Positions 34,972-45,267 of a stretch of 64,000 nucleotides of DNA are shown one piece after another (the stretch's first letter is position 1; every line of letters starts with the position of its first letter). The stretch lies in NCBI GenBank assembly GCA_900767915.1, contig CAAGAX010000037.1:1-64000 (forward strand), written 5' to 3'. The notes beneath the pieces are model-generated. The model worked only from the letters and a program-made list of their open reading frames with translations. It was not told where the DNA came from and ran no database searches. Origin of the DNA: Acholeplasmatales bacterium. GTDB taxonomy: Bacteria; Bacillota_I; Bacilli_A; Acholeplasmatales; Anaeroplasmataceae. A program made the position numbers and the translations under genes.

Positions 34972-35000
34972 ATTATATGACCATTAGAATAAAAATTCAA
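34972..35000 (-). promoter_or_regulatory. internal promoter before asd
   Basis: On the minus strand -35 TTGAAT (34995-35000), 17-base spacer, -10 TATAAT (34972-34977). It sits in the only real gap of the lysine operon (114 bases). Confidence 0.65.
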
Positions 35001-35062
35001 TAAAATAAAGAATTAATCCTTATTCTACATATTATTTAATGCATAATTATCAATTTTGCTTA

Positions 35063-35758
35063 TTATAAATTCCTTAAAGAATCAATAAGAGCAGTTTTCA
35101 TACTAGTCTTATCATCCTTCTTTTTAATGATTCTTGCAGGAACTCCTGCAACAACAACACCATCAGGCACATCCTCTACTACAACAGCTCCAGCTGCTAC
35201 AACTGAATTCTTGCCAATTTTACATCCTTCAATAACAACAGCATTAGCACCTATTAAAACATTATCCTCTACTACAACAGGCTTAGCACTTATAGGCTCA
35301 ACAACCCCCGCTAATACAGTACCTGCTCCTATATGACAATTATTACCAACAATAGCTCTTCCACCTAATACAGCCCCCATGTCAATCATAGTGTTATTAC
35401 CAATTACGGCACCAATATTTATAATAGCACCCATCATGATGACTGCTCCATCACCAATTTCAACCATATCTCTAATTATAGCGCCTGGTTCAATACGAGC
35501 ATTGATATGCTTTATATCTAATAATGGAATTGCTGAATTTCTTCTATCAGATTCAATTTCAATATCAATAATATCATTTTTATAATTATCTATTTGAGGT
35601 AATAATATATCTGCTTCACCAAAAACTATATATAAATTTTTATCACCAAATACCTTTGATTCCTTAAAAGATAACTCCTTATTACTTTTAATATACAATT
35701 TAATAGGCGTCTTCTTTTTTGAGGTTGAAATCAAATTTATAATTTCTCTAGCATCCAT
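35063..35758 (-). CDS. dapH: tetrahydrodipicolinate N-acetyltransferase
   Basis: A 231-residue hexapeptide-repeat transferase that acetylates tetrahydrodipicolinate, committing the pathway to the acetylated DAP route. The [18 protein letters not shown] start is typical of DapH, and the left-handed helix repeats run over about 90-200. It overlaps the dapB stop (TAATG). Confidence 0.95.
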   Translation of the reverse strand: MDAREIINLISTSKKKTPIKLYIKSNKELSFKESKVFGDKNLYIVFGEADILLPQIDNYKNDIIDIEIESDRRNSAIPLLDIKHINARIEPGAIIRDMVEIGDGAVIMMGAIINIGAVIGNNTMIDMGAVLGGRAIVGNNCHIGAGTVLAGVVEPISAKPVVVEDNVLIGANAVVIEGCKIGKNSVVAAGAVVVEDVPDGVVVAGVPARIIKKKDDKTSMKTALIDSLRNL

Positions 35759-36468
35759 TATTTATCACCAAATAAAACATCTTCCATATCATATAGACCT
35801 GGATCTTTATCTAAAAGCCAATTAGCTGCCTTAATCGCGCCAACAGCGAATATTTTTTTAGATTGAGCAGTGTGCTTTAAGGAAATAACCTCATCATTTC
35901 CACAATATAAAACCTCATGCTCACCAACAATAGATCCACCTCTAATTGAGTGAACACCTATCTCCTTAGGATCACGTGGTGAATAGCCTTCTCTACCATA
36001 TTTAGGATAATGATCATTATCCATTATAGAGTTTAAAAGCATTTTGGCAGTACCACTAGGAGAATCAACCTTATTATGATGATGAGCTTCAATAATTTCA
36101 ATATCAAAGCTATCACTTAAAATAGGAGTAATCTCTTTAACTAATCTATTAAGTAAAATAACACCTAAAGAGAAATTTGCACTTTGTAATACAGGAGCAA
36201 CCTTAGATAATTCCTTTATTTTAATTAACTCATCATCATTATAGCCTGTTGTTGCTAAAACAACAGGAGTATGATTTTTAGAAACATAATCACAAATCAT
36301 ATCTAAATTCTTCGGATTAGAAAAATCAATAATTACATCAAATTTTTCTTTTGGATCATTTAAATTCTTATATGGTAGTTCAATTGAGACATTGCAAGCT
36401 AAATCATCCTTAAGCATATCAGAAATGATATGTCCCATTGCTCCATAACCAATAACACATGCTTTCAT
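35758..36468 (-). CDS. dapB: 4-hydroxy-tetrahydrodipicolinate reductase
   Basis: A 236-residue reductase. N-terminal GYGAMG nucleotide fold, ATTGY, NFSLGV, and the substrate site [15 protein letters not shown] are intact. It overlaps dapA and dapH by TAATG-type junctions. Confidence 0.96.
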   Translation of the reverse strand: MKACVIGYGAMGHIISDMLKDDLACNVSIELPYKNLNDPKEKFDVIIDFSNPKNLDMICDYVSKNHTPVVLATTGYNDDELIKIKELSKVAPVLQSANFSLGVILLNRLVKEITPILSDSFDIEIIEAHHHNKVDSPSGTAKMLLNSIMDNDHYPKYGREGYSPRDPKEIGVHSIRGGSIVGEHEVLYCGNDEVISLKHTAQSKKIFAVGAIKAANWLLDKDPGLYDMEDVLFGDK

Positions 36469-37349
36469 TATTTAATAAGCTCCTTTATTCTATCAATTTC
36501 ATCACATAAAATCTTTTTATTATTACAATTCATATAATCAAGTGGTAATCTATATCCACCTACATTAAAGCCTAAATAATTCATTGCTTCTTTAATTGGA
36601 ATAGGATTAACCTCAATAAATAAATCATTTATAAAATCTAAAAGCTTAAGCTGTAAATCTAAAGCCTCTTTATATTTATTTTCTTCACATAATGAACAAA
36701 TCTTAGCTACACTATTAGGACAGCAATTAGCTAATACTGAAATAACACCACAAGCACCAATAGACATCATTGGAGTTATAATATCATCATTACCAGATAG
36801 CATGTGAAAATCATTTGATAAATACTTACTAACCTTAGTACTATAGCTAATATTTCCTGATGCTTCCTTAATACCCCAAATATTAGGATGCTTTGATAAA
36901 ACACTAATTACATTTAAAGAAATACTCATACCCGTTCTAGATGGTACATTATACATAATAACAGGACATTTTGAATTATCAGCCACCATAGTAAAATGCT
37001 TAATTAATCCAGATTCATTTGTTTTATTATAATATGGTGTAATAACTAATACATAATCAGCACCTAGCTCTGAATATTTTTTAGACATCTTTACAGCCTT
37101 TTCAGTTTCATTAGAACCACTACCTACAATTAGTGGAACTCTTTTATTCACCTTTTTAACTGCATATTTTACAATTTTTTCTTCCTCTTCAAATGTTAAT
37201 GTTGAAGCCTCACCAGTTGTGCCTAAAATACATATACCACCAGTACCATTTTGAATATGATATTCAAATAAATCACCAAATTTTTCATAATTAACGCTTC
37301 CATCCTCATTAAAAGGTGTAACAAGCGCTACAATACTACCCTTAAGCAT
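36468..37349 (-). CDS. dapA: 4-hydroxy-tetrahydrodipicolinate synthase
   Basis: About 293 residues, condensing pyruvate with aspartate semialdehyde. TTGEASTL, the Tyr in YYNKTNESG and Schiff-base Lys in GIKEASG are present. I start it at ATG 37349 (MLKGSIVALVTP), six bases after AAGGAGG. It begins two bases before the end of the dapF frame. Confidence 0.96.
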   Translation of the reverse strand: MLKGSIVALVTPFNEDGSVNYEKFGDLFEYHIQNGTGGICILGTTGEASTLTFEEEEKIVKYAVKKVNKRVPLIVGSGSNETEKAVKMSKKYSELGADYVLVITPYYNKTNESGLIKHFTMVADNSKCPVIMYNVPSRTGMSISLNVISVLSKHPNIWGIKEASGNISYSTKVSKYLSNDFHMLSGNDDIITPMMSIGACGVISVLANCCPNSVAKICSLCEENKYKEALDLQLKLLDFINDLFIEVNPIPIKEAMNYLGFNVGGYRLPLDYMNCNNKKILCDEIDRIKELIK

Positions 37350-37350
37350 A

Positions 37351-38157
37351 TTAATCCTCCTTATAATCGCATGTAAATACACTAACCGCAGGTCCAGTCA
37401 TAAATACGTTGTTTTTTTTATCAATTTCAATATCTAAATAACCTAATTGTAATAAAACTCTAGCTTTAGCCTTAGTATATCCAAGCTTAGATGTTGTAAC
37501 TACAGCACTACAACAGCCAGTACCACAAGCTAAAGTCCATCCAACTCCTCTTTCATAGGTTTTGATTTCTAGCGTTGTTTTATCTATAACCTTTACAAAA
37601 TTAACATTTGTTTTTTTAGAAAATAGCTTATAATTACAAATTTTATCAGCATATTCCAAAACCTTGTCATCAAAGGAATTTACAAAAATTACTGTATGAA
37701 CAGTACCCATAAAAAAGGAATAAATAGGTATTTCTAAATCATCAATAACAATTATTCTATCAAAACAATCCATACAATCAGAAGCATGAATCATTGCATT
37801 ATTAAAATTAGGCTTTCCCATATTAACCTTAACCATAAATGGAATAGTTGAGGTAATCTCTAAATGTAAGATTCCAGCACCAGTAATACAATCAAATATT
37901 TTTCCTCTAAATAGCTTATGCTCATAGGCATATTTACTAAAGCATCTAATTCCATTACCACACATTGGAGCCATACTTCCATCTTGATTATAAAATAGCA
38001 TTTCTAATGGATTTGATTTTACAACAATCATTCCATCACTACCGATACCAGTTTTTCTATTGCACATTTTTATAGCTAAGCTTTTATAATCCTTATTTTC
38101 CTCATAAGGAATAACACAAAAATCATTACCACAGCCATGCATTTTTTCAACAATCAT
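37351..38157 (-). CDS. dapF: diaminopimelate epimerase
   Basis: A 268-residue epimerase converting LL- to meso-diaminopimelate. The two catalytic Cys lie in MCGNGIR and in ACGTGCCSA. MHGCGNDFC at the start is typical. It overlaps the lysA stop by one base. Confidence 0.96.
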   Translation of the reverse strand: MIVEKMHGCGNDFCVIPYEENKDYKSLAIKMCNRKTGIGSDGMIVVKSNPLEMLFYNQDGSMAPMCGNGIRCFSKYAYEHKLFRGKIFDCITGAGILHLEITSTIPFMVKVNMGKPNFNNAMIHASDCMDCFDRIIVIDDLEIPIYSFFMGTVHTVIFVNSFDDKVLEYADKICNYKLFSKKTNVNFVKVIDKTTLEIKTYERGVGWTLACGTGCCSAVVTTSKLGYTKAKARVLLQLGYLDIEIDKKNNVFMTGPAVSVFTCDYKED

Positions 38158-39383
38158 TATATTTCCCTCTTAATTAAATCCTCATAGCTTTGTCTTTTAG
38201 AAACTAAATAATCCTTTTCCTCATCTACAAATACAACAGCAGGTGTTAAAGCTTTATTATAATTACTACTCATAGAATATCCATAAGCTCCCGTTGACTT
38301 AACTACTAATAAATCATTGGTATTAGCTTTAGGTAAATCATAGCTTTCAATTATAATATCGCCACTTTCACAGCATTTACCAGCTATAGTAACTTTTTCA
38401 GTTTTAGAATCATTTTCTTTTCCTACAATATAAGCATCATATTTAGCTTGATATAAGGCAGGTCTAATATTATCTGTCATTCCACCATCAATGAAATAAT
38501 ATTCCTTATTAGGTGTTTTTTTAATAAATCCAATTGTATATAATGTAGAACCAGCCTCACAAACAATACTTCTACCTGGTTCTATTAAAAGCTTTGTAAT
38601 AGATATATTTTCTTCTTTTAAAATTTCGTTTGTAAATTCAATAAGACTTTTAGCAATTATATCTAATGATATAGGCTTATCCTCATCTGTATAATAAGCA
38701 CCAAACCCACCACCTAAATTTAAGGCTAATGGATAATCAAAATCCTTTGTTATTAATGCAAGTTTTTTAATTTCAGCTTTATATGCATCAAGTCCAAATA
38801 TTTGTGATCCTATATGAGAATGAAGTCCAATAAGCTTAATATTACTAGATGAATTGATGAGCTTAATCATAGAATTATAATCTGAAGAATTATATAAAAT
38901 ACCAAATTTAGAATCAATATGCGAAGTGACAATATATTTATGGGTATGAGCTTCTATTCCTAAATTTAATCTAATCATTATATTTTGAGTTTTATTTAAG
39001 GATTTACATATAGAATCTAAAAGCTCTAGTTCCATTAAATTATCTACTATAATTGTACCTACATTATGACTTACTGCAAAATATAATTCATCATATGATT
39101 TATTATTACCATGAAAATAAATATTTTTCATATCAAAATCAACACTAAGAGCTGTATAAAGCTCACCTAAGGAAACAACATCTAATGATAAGCCCTTATT
39201 AGCTATTAATCTTATCATTTCTTTTATTGAAAAGGCCTTTGATGCATAAATAATTTCAGTAGAATATAAGTCTGATATAAAATTATTCTTTAGCATATCA
39301 ATTTTATTTTTAATAATTGTTGTATCATATACATATAAAGGTGTATTATATTTTTCTTTTAATAATTTATAATCTATTTTCAT
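38157..39383 (-). CDS. lysA: diaminopimelate decarboxylase
   Basis: A PLP-dependent decarboxylase of 408 residues making lysine from meso-DAP. The PLP Lys is in YASKAFS, followed by HGNNKS, the HSHIGSQ segment, the phosphate loop GGGFG and the C-terminal GKCCESGD. I start it at ATG 39383 with GGAGG five bases before; the TTG at 39395 overlaps that site. It is the first gene after the lysine riboswitch. Confidence 0.96.
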   Translation of the reverse strand: MKIDYKLLKEKYNTPLYVYDTTIIKNKIDMLKNNFISDLYSTEIIYASKAFSIKEMIRLIANKGLSLDVVSLGELYTALSVDFDMKNIYFHGNNKSYDELYFAVSHNVGTIIVDNLMELELLDSICKSLNKTQNIMIRLNLGIEAHTHKYIVTSHIDSKFGILYNSSDYNSMIKLINSSSNIKLIGLHSHIGSQIFGLDAYKAEIKKLALITKDFDYPLALNLGGGFGAYYTDEDKPISLDIIAKSLIEFTNEILKEENISITKLLIEPGRSIVCEAGSTLYTIGFIKKTPNKEYYFIDGGMTDNIRPALYQAKYDAYIVGKENDSKTEKVTIAGKCCESGDIIIESYDLPKANTNDLLVVKSTGAYGYSMSSNYNKALTPAVVFVDEEKDYLVSKRQSYEDLIKREI

Positions 39384-39393
39384 ATAAGCCTCC

Positions 39394-39421
39394 AAAAAAA
39401 AAAATGAACACCGAGGTGCTC
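39394..39421 (-). terminator. riboswitch-controlled terminator before lysA
   Basis: GAGCACC and GGTGTTC form a stem followed by 11 T, ending directly at the lysA GGAGG. This is the expression platform of the lysine riboswitch. Confidence 0.88.
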
Positions 39422-39435
39422 AAATAATTACAAAA

Positions 39436-39594
39436 TTAGCTCCTCTACATTATCATAATGTAGGAGTAATATAAGTATTTCCTATATTACCATAATAAAC
39501 TCTGCCAAGCTTATTATTCGGCAATGATTACCTTTCATATGCTTCATAGAATGCCTTCTCCACATATTACTAATTTGCATTGCTACCTCTAACA
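39436..39594 (-). promoter_or_regulatory. lysine riboswitch (L-box)
   Basis: The minus-strand leader carries L-box landmarks in order: AGAGGTAGC, AGTAATATGTGGAGAAGGC, GAAAGGTAATCATTGCCGAA, CTTGGCAGAG, then a long stem and GAGGAGCTAA. When lysine is bound the terminator at 39394-39421 forms. It controls the whole lysA-to-dapL cluster. Confidence 0.92.
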
Positions 39595-39605
39595 ATATTG
39601 ATTAA

Positions 39606-39634
39606 ATTCTAACATATATTCATGTTTTTGTAAA
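39606..39634 (-). promoter_or_regulatory. promoter of the lysine operon
   Basis: On the minus strand -35 TTTACA (39629-39634), 17-base spacer, -10 TAGAAT (39606-39611), placing the start just ahead of the riboswitch. Confidence 0.75.
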
Positions 39635-39661
39635 TATAAACTTTTTTTAATTTTAAACAGT

Positions 39662-39690
39662 AAAAATGGCATACCATAATAGATATGCCA
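39662..39690 (-). terminator. terminator after degV
   Basis: GGCATA (39668-39673) pairs with TATGCC (39684-39689), then TTTTT on the minus strand. Confidence 0.75.
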
Positions 39691-39702
39691 ATATCTAGCT
39701 TA

Positions 39703-40587
39703 TTACTTAATAACTACTTCTTTTGAAACATAAAATATAGCACTAGCTCCTGGACCAACATGGGCACCGACAACTGGTGAAATTTGTTCTGGAATTATTT
39801 TATATGGTAATAAATCCTCACAAATATCAATTAGACAATTTACATTTTCTATTTTAGTAGAATAACCAAAGCCAAATGGATATTTAGAATCAATAGGGAA
39901 TTTTTTAACATTTTCCTTTAATTTCAAGAAAGCATGCTTAAGTCCTCTAATTTTATCGATTGATACTAAATGACCAAGCTTATCAAGCTGAATAATTGGT
40001 TTTAATTGTAATAAATTTCCAACTATCGCAGTTGTTTTTAATAGACGACCACCTCTATATAAAAACTCTAATGTATCAGGAACTGCATAAAAATTTAAAT
40101 GATTTTTGATATATTCAATTTCATTTAATAAATCATCTATAGTTTCAAATTCCTTTTTTGCTAAATATTCTAACATAACCTTAACACTACCTAAGGCAGA
40201 ATTAGAATCTATAACATAAATTTCTTCATTTTCTAGCATTGATTTTGCAATACAAGCAGATTGATAGGTGCCACTTAAAACACTTGAAATTGGAATTACA
40301 ACTGGTATTTCTCCATTTGCTATAACTTTTTTAAAGCATAATTCGAAGTCTAATGGTTTGACCTGAGATGTTTTAGGAAATTCTGTTTTCTTGAAAAGAT
40401 CTAAATGAGATTTTTCTTCCAATTCAAAAAATAATTTATAGAACTCATCTGTAGAAATATCTATTCCATCTCTATAGTTCTTACCATTATATGATAAGGT
40501 TAGAGGTAGAATAATAATTCCTAGCTTTAAGGCCTCTTCTTGTGTAATTCCTGAACTACTATCAGAAATCAATTTAAATTTAATCAT
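39703..40587 (-). CDS. DegV-family fatty-acid-binding protein
   Basis: A 294-residue DegV (FakB-like) protein. The SDSSSGIT start, the ISSVLSGTYQSA segment and the TLEFLYRGGRL and HVGPGASAIFY motifs bind the fatty acid head group. In Gram-positives such proteins present exogenous fatty acids to FakA kinase; fakA is not in the window. GGAG precedes the ATG. Confidence 0.92.
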   Translation of the reverse strand: MIKFKLISDSSSGITQEEALKLGIIILPLTLSYNGKNYRDGIDISTDEFYKLFFELEEKSHLDLFKKTEFPKTSQVKPLDFELCFKKVIANGEIPVVIPISSVLSGTYQSACIAKSMLENEEIYVIDSNSALGSVKVMLEYLAKKEFETIDDLLNEIEYIKNHLNFYAVPDTLEFLYRGGRLLKTTAIVGNLLQLKPIIQLDKLGHLVSIDKIRGLKHAFLKLKENVKKFPIDSKYPFGFGYSTKIENVNCLIDICEDLLPYKIIPEQISPVVGAHVGPGASAIFYVSKEVVIK

Positions 40588-40602
40588 AATTACTCCTATT
40601 TA

Positions 40603-40842
40603 CTATTTTAAAAAATTGAATAATTCACTAGAAATTCCTTTTTCCTTTAAAATAGAAATTATTTTATCTTCTTTATCTAATGAAATTTCTCTATTAGCTA
40701 GCTTAGCACTTTTTCTAATAAGAAGCCTAATATTATCATCATCAGATAAATTTAAACGAGATGCCTCATGAATTAAATTTTGCACCTCGTTAGAATTTAT
40801 ATTTGCTTTATTAAGCATATTTAAAATTGAATTTATATCCAT
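40603..40842 (-). CDS. SpoVIF-like small protein
   Basis: A 79-residue helical protein. The second half, DDDNIRLLIRKSAKLANREI followed by LDKEDKIISIL, follows the pattern of stage VI sporulation protein F (VR..IR.VS.LANK.VSKE.EDKIV). The N-terminal half also fits a short helical repeat. AGGAGG precedes the ATG. It is placed between gpsA and degV. Homology is judged by eye. Confidence 0.6.
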   Translation of the reverse strand: MDINSILNMLNKANINSNEVQNLIHEASRLNLSDDDNIRLLIRKSAKLANREISLDKEDKIISILKEKGISSELFNFLK

Positions 40843-40889
40843 TACATATTCCTCCTAATTTAGAATATGCAATAGCCTAAAAAAAGAAA

Positions 40890-41891
40890 CTAGCAATATT
40901 TTTCTTCTTTTAAATCTCTAGCTAGAAGCTTATGTAATCCTTCTTCAGCACTAATCTTATTAGTAACTACTAAATAAGCTGTATCAATTATTGGTAAATC
41001 TAAATTATATTTTATACCAATTTCATGCCCAGCCTTTATAGCACGAATTCCTTCAACTGATTGAACAATAGATTCCTCCGCATGTTCAATTGATTCACCT
41101 TTACCTATTCTTAAGCCACATTGGAAATTTCTAGAATTCATACTTGAAGCAGTAACAATTAAATCACCAACACCAGATAAACCATAAGCAGTTTCCATTT
41201 TTCCACCTAAAGCCACTACTATTGAAGCAATTTCTTTAATTCCTCGTGAAATTAATCCTGCTCTTGCGTTTTCTCCAAGTCCCATTCCAGATGAAATACC
41301 AGAAACAATTGCGATAGCATTTTTTATAGCTCCACCTGTTTCAACACCTATAACATCACTTGAAGTGTATACTCTTAAATATTTTTCATTAGAAAAAATT
41401 TTTTGGATATATTCTCTATTTTCCTTTGAGCTAGATGCAGCAACTAAGGAAGTTACCTTACGTAGAATTAATTCCTCAGCGTGAGATGGACCAGATAAAG
41501 CAACATAGCCTTTAATTTTATTTGAATCGATCTCATCATTAACAATTTGACTTACTCGATATGATGTCTCAGGTTCAATTCCTTTACTTACATTGACAAA
41601 AAGCTTTTTATCTGTAATTAAAGTATTAATTTCATGTAAAACACTTCTCATTGCCTTTGTTGGTACACATAAAACTAATATTTCAGCATAATTACATGCT
41701 TCCTTTAAATCTAAGGTAGCTTTTATATCAGATGGAATAGCTACATCAAAGAAAGGATGTAAATGTAAATTATTAATCTTATCAACAAAGCTTGCATTTA
41801 TATCACGAATCAAAACATTATTACCATTATCTGATAATACTTGTGCTAAGGTTGTACCCCAAGCACCTCCACCTATTATAGATATATTCAT
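40890..41891 (-). CDS. gpsA: glycerol-3-phosphate dehydrogenase [NAD(P)+]
   Basis: A 333-residue enzyme making sn-glycerol-3-phosphate for phospholipids. N-terminal GGGAWGTTLA, LSGPSHAEEL, the catalytic Lys in GGAIKNAIAI and GLSGVGDLIVTA are present. It lies four bases after der, the common der-gpsA order of Firmicutes. Confidence 0.97.
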   Translation of the reverse strand: MNISIIGGGAWGTTLAQVLSDNGNNVLIRDINASFVDKINNLHLHPFFDVAIPSDIKATLDLKEACNYAEILVLCVPTKAMRSVLHEINTLITDKKLFVNVSKGIEPETSYRVSQIVNDEIDSNKIKGYVALSGPSHAEELILRKVTSLVAASSSKENREYIQKIFSNEKYLRVYTSSDVIGVETGGAIKNAIAIVSGISSGMGLGENARAGLISRGIKEIASIVVALGGKMETAYGLSGVGDLIVTASSMNSRNFQCGLRIGKGESIEHAEESIVQSVEGIRAIKAGHEIGIKYNLDLPIIDTAYLVVTNKISAEEGLHKLLARDLKEEKYC

Positions 41892-41894
41892 AAA

Positions 41895-43199
41895 TTAATC
41901 CCTCTTTCTAAATTCTAGCTTAATTGGGGTTGCGAAAAAATCAAAGTTCTTTCTAATTTGATTTTCTAAATATCTATAATATGAGAAATGTAAATATTTA
42001 GGTTCATTTACAAATACTGCAAATGTAGGTGGTTCAACTCCAACCTGTGATGTATAATAAATTCTAATTTTACCACCATTAAATTCACTTGGTGGAAACA
42101 TTGCAACTGCATCGGCAATAACATCATTTAATGTAGATGTTTGAATACGACGATGATAAGCCTCATATGCTTCAATAATTGAAGGGAATAAGGTATGAAC
42201 TCTTTTATTTTCTTTTGCAGATAAGAACACAATAGGAGCATGAGATAAATATTTAAAATTACTACGAATATCATCTGTCCATTCTTGCATAGTTTTTGAA
42301 TTTTTTTCAATCAAATCCCATTTATTAACTACAATAATACAAGGCTTATTATATTCTTCAATGTATTGTCCTACATGCATATCCTGATCAATCATTCCTG
42401 TAGATGCATCTAATACAAGTAATACAACATCACTTCTACCTATTGCATCAACACTACGGATAACTGAATATTTTTCAACATTTTCATAAATTTTACCACG
42501 CTTACGTAAGCCTGCTGTATCAATAACAACGTATTCTCTACCATTAGACTTAAAGCGCGTATCTATTGTATCTCTTGTTGTACCTGCAATATCAGAAACA
42601 ATTACCCTATTATCATTTAATAATGTATTTGTAAGGCTTGATTTTCCAACATTTGGTCTTCCAATTAAACAGAATCTAATCGCATCATCATTTTCTTCAA
42701 TCTTTTCAATTGGAAAATGATTAATAACTGAATCTAATAAATTTCCTACTCCAATACCATGTGAACTAGATAAAGGAATAGGATCTCCAAAGCCTAAAGA
42801 ATAGAATTCATATATATTTTCCTTAAACTTTTGGTCATCAACCTTATTAACTGCAAGTAAAACTGGCTTTTTAGTTTTGTATAAAAGCTTTGCTATAAAT
42901 GTATCATCATCAGTAACTCCACTACGACAATCCACAACAAATACGATGACATCAGCCTCTTCCATTGCAATTTCAGCTTGTGCTTTAATCTCAGTTTGAA
43001 ATGGAGCATTACTAATCTCAATTCCTCCTGTATCAATCACAAAAAATTCCTTAGAAAGCCAGGATGCTTTAGAATAAATTCTATCTCTAGTAACTCCTGG
43101 CTGGTCATCAGTAATGGATAATCTTTCTCCAATGATACGATTAAATAATGTAGACTTACCAACGTTTGGTCTACCAACTATCGCTACCTTTGGTAACAT
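41895..43199 (-). CDS. der: GTPase Der (EngA)
   Basis: A ribosome-assembly GTPase of 434 residues with two G domains, GRPNVGKST at the N-terminus and GRPNVGKSS in the middle, each with DTAG/DTGG and NKxD, plus a C-terminal KH-like domain. I start it at ATG 43199 (MLPKVAIVGRP) with GGTGGTG upstream. It lies in a cmk-rpsA, der, gpsA cluster. Confidence 0.97.
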   Translation of the reverse strand: MLPKVAIVGRPNVGKSTLFNRIIGERLSITDDQPGVTRDRIYSKASWLSKEFFVIDTGGIEISNAPFQTEIKAQAEIAMEEADVIVFVVDCRSGVTDDDTFIAKLLYKTKKPVLLAVNKVDDQKFKENIYEFYSLGFGDPIPLSSSHGIGVGNLLDSVINHFPIEKIEENDDAIRFCLIGRPNVGKSSLTNTLLNDNRVIVSDIAGTTRDTIDTRFKSNGREYVVIDTAGLRKRGKIYENVEKYSVIRSVDAIGRSDVVLLVLDASTGMIDQDMHVGQYIEEYNKPCIIVVNKWDLIEKNSKTMQEWTDDIRSNFKYLSHAPIVFLSAKENKRVHTLFPSIIEAYEAYHRRIQTSTLNDVIADAVAMFPPSEFNGGKIRIYYTSQVGVEPPTFAVFVNEPKYLHFSYYRYLENQIRKNFDFFATPIKLEFRKRD

Positions 43200-43227
43200 T
43201 TTATTCACCACCAATATTTTTATATAA

Positions 43228-45252
43228 TTATTTTAAGCTATCCTTAAAAACATCTCCTAATGTAGTAGGCTTTTCCTCATCATTAAGATATTTTTCATAA
43301 GATTTTCTTTCTTCTTGAGCTAAATATTTACGAATAGATAACTTAAGCTTCCACTCTTTTGGCTTGATTTCTAAAATATAAGCATTCTCAGTATCTCCTA
43401 CTGAATAATAGCTAGCTAAATCATTTTTACGTTCTAATGTAGCTTCACTTAATGGTACAAAGCCATCAACGCCTAAAGCCTCAACAACTAAACCATTTTC
43501 CTTAATTTCAGTAACCTTTATTTGAACAAGATCTCCCTCATGAGCCTTAACTCTGTCCCAAGGATTATCCATTAAAGCCTTTCTTGATAAAGAAATTTTT
43601 TCTTTTTCCTCATTAATACCAATAATTGCAACTTCAATTTCATCACCAATAACTACAGATGCTTGAAAATTATCGTTAGGATTATGAGAATATTCAGAGC
43701 TATGTAATAATCCCTTAACCTCAGGAGCTAATTCTAATAATAAACCAAATGGTAATTTATTAACAACCTTACCTGTAACCTTATCAGATACCTTATGAGA
43801 TTCTATATATAGATTGAAAGGGGTCTTTAATAAAGCCTTTCTTGATAATTCAAGCTTATTATTATTCTTAGATAAAACCTTAACCTCAATTTTATCACCA
43901 ACATGTAATTCTTTATTAATATCAATGAAGCTATGAGATACTTGATTAGTTTTTAGTAAGCCTTGTACATAATTGAATTTAACTAAAGCACCATACTTTT
44001 CAACCTTAGTAATAGTACCAGTTAAAACATCACCCTCATTAATTGATTCATATTCTTTTTCTCTATTCTTTTGATATTCCTCTTGTTCAATAGCCTTAGA
44101 AGAAACAACTCCTCTATGCTTCTTTTCATCAAGCTCAAGAATACGAACCTTTAGCTTACTTTGAACCTTAACATTACTAATAGATTGGCTCATTGGCATA
44201 AATAGGTTAATTCCTTGATATAAGCAATTATAGCCCTTACCATCAACTTCATTTTTTACAGTTACTTCAATATCTTCATTATTATCCTTTTTAGATACTA
44301 AATTTAAAAAGTTTTCATTTTTTAATAAATTTAAACGAGATAAGAAAATACTATCCTCACTAATCTTCATTACCTCAGCCTCAATCTCATCACCAAGCTT
44401 AACAATATCCTTAAAAGATTCTACTGATGAATCCTTTGTATAATGATCTAAATGCATTGTGCCTTCAGTAAAGCATCCATCAATTCCAACAAAAATTGTT
44501 TTATCGTCTTTAATTAAAACAACCTTACCTTTAACAATATCTCTAGGCTTTAATTCCTTCATTTCAAAATTTTCCATTGTGTTCTTCTCTTCCATTTCAT
44601 TCATCCTCTTATCTATTAAATTAATTATTTCATTACAAACTTCATCGAAGCTTAGCTTTGTAGTATCAATTAATACTGCATCCTTAGCAATTTTCAATGG
44701 AGCAATTTCACGATGAGAATCCTTATAATCTCTAATCTTTATTTCCTTTAAAATAGTTTCAAAGTCAGATTCTATTCCTAGCTTTTCATTTTCAAGACAT
44801 CTTCTTCTTGCTCTTTCTTTTGCACTTGCTGTAAGAAAAATCTTTAAATTTGCATCAGGAACAACTATTGTGCCGATATCTCTACCATCCATTATAACTA
44901 GTCCTTTTTTAGAAGATTCTCTTTGAAATTCAACCATTTTTTCTCTTACAGCTTTAACCTTTGAAACCTGAGAAACTGAATTAGTAATATCCTCAGTTCT
45001 AATTAAACCACTAACATCTATTCCATTTAAATAAATAATATTATTAGAATAAATTACATTTATTTCATTTAAAAAATCATATTTAGTTTCATCAAAAATA
45101 TCTATACCACGCCTTAAAGCTTCAAGCGTAACAGCTCTATACATAGCACCAGTATCAATATGGGTGAACCCCTTTTTAGAGGCTACAGCCTTCGAAATGG
45201 AAGATTTACCACTTCCGGCTGGCCCATCAACCGCAATAACAAAATTTTCCAT
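43228..45252 (-). CDS. cmk-rpsA: cytidylate kinase fused to ribosomal protein S1
   Basis: A single 674-residue frame. Residues 1-220 are cytidylate kinase: Walker A GPAGSGKSS, DTGAMYRA, DGRDIGTIV. From about residue 230 to the end are four to five S1 RNA-binding repeats (GDVLTGTITKVEKYGALVKF and similar). The linker holds several Met codons, and AGAGG lies nine bases before one of them, so S1 might also be made alone. cmk and rpsA are adjacent in many bacteria; fusion is known in some Firmicutes. Confidence 0.93.
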   Translation of the reverse strand: MENFVIAVDGPAGSGKSSISKAVASKKGFTHIDTGAMYRAVTLEALRRGIDIFDETKYDFLNEINVIYSNNIIYLNGIDVSGLIRTEDITNSVSQVSKVKAVREKMVEFQRESSKKGLVIMDGRDIGTIVVPDANLKIFLTASAKERARRRCLENEKLGIESDFETILKEIKIRDYKDSHREIAPLKIAKDAVLIDTTKLSFDEVCNEIINLIDKRMNEMEEKNTMENFEMKELKPRDIVKGKVVLIKDDKTIFVGIDGCFTEGTMHLDHYTKDSSVESFKDIVKLGDEIEAEVMKISEDSIFLSRLNLLKNENFLNLVSKKDNNEDIEVTVKNEVDGKGYNCLYQGINLFMPMSQSISNVKVQSKLKVRILELDEKKHRGVVSSKAIEQEEYQKNREKEYESINEGDVLTGTITKVEKYGALVKFNYVQGLLKTNQVSHSFIDINKELHVGDKIEVKVLSKNNNKLELSRKALLKTPFNLYIESHKVSDKVTGKVVNKLPFGLLLELAPEVKGLLHSSEYSHNPNDNFQASVVIGDEIEVAIIGINEEKEKISLSRKALMDNPWDRVKAHEGDLVQIKVTEIKENGLVVEALGVDGFVPLSEATLERKNDLASYYSVGDTENAYILEIKPKEWKLKLSIRKYLAQEERKSYEKYLNDEEKPTTLGDVFKDSLK

Positions 45253-45267
45253 AATTACCTCAAAATT

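Noticed and set aside
39436..39594. T-box leader considered for lysA
   Set aside because: The AGGGTGGNACC antiterminator box is absent, while L-box landmarks are present in order.
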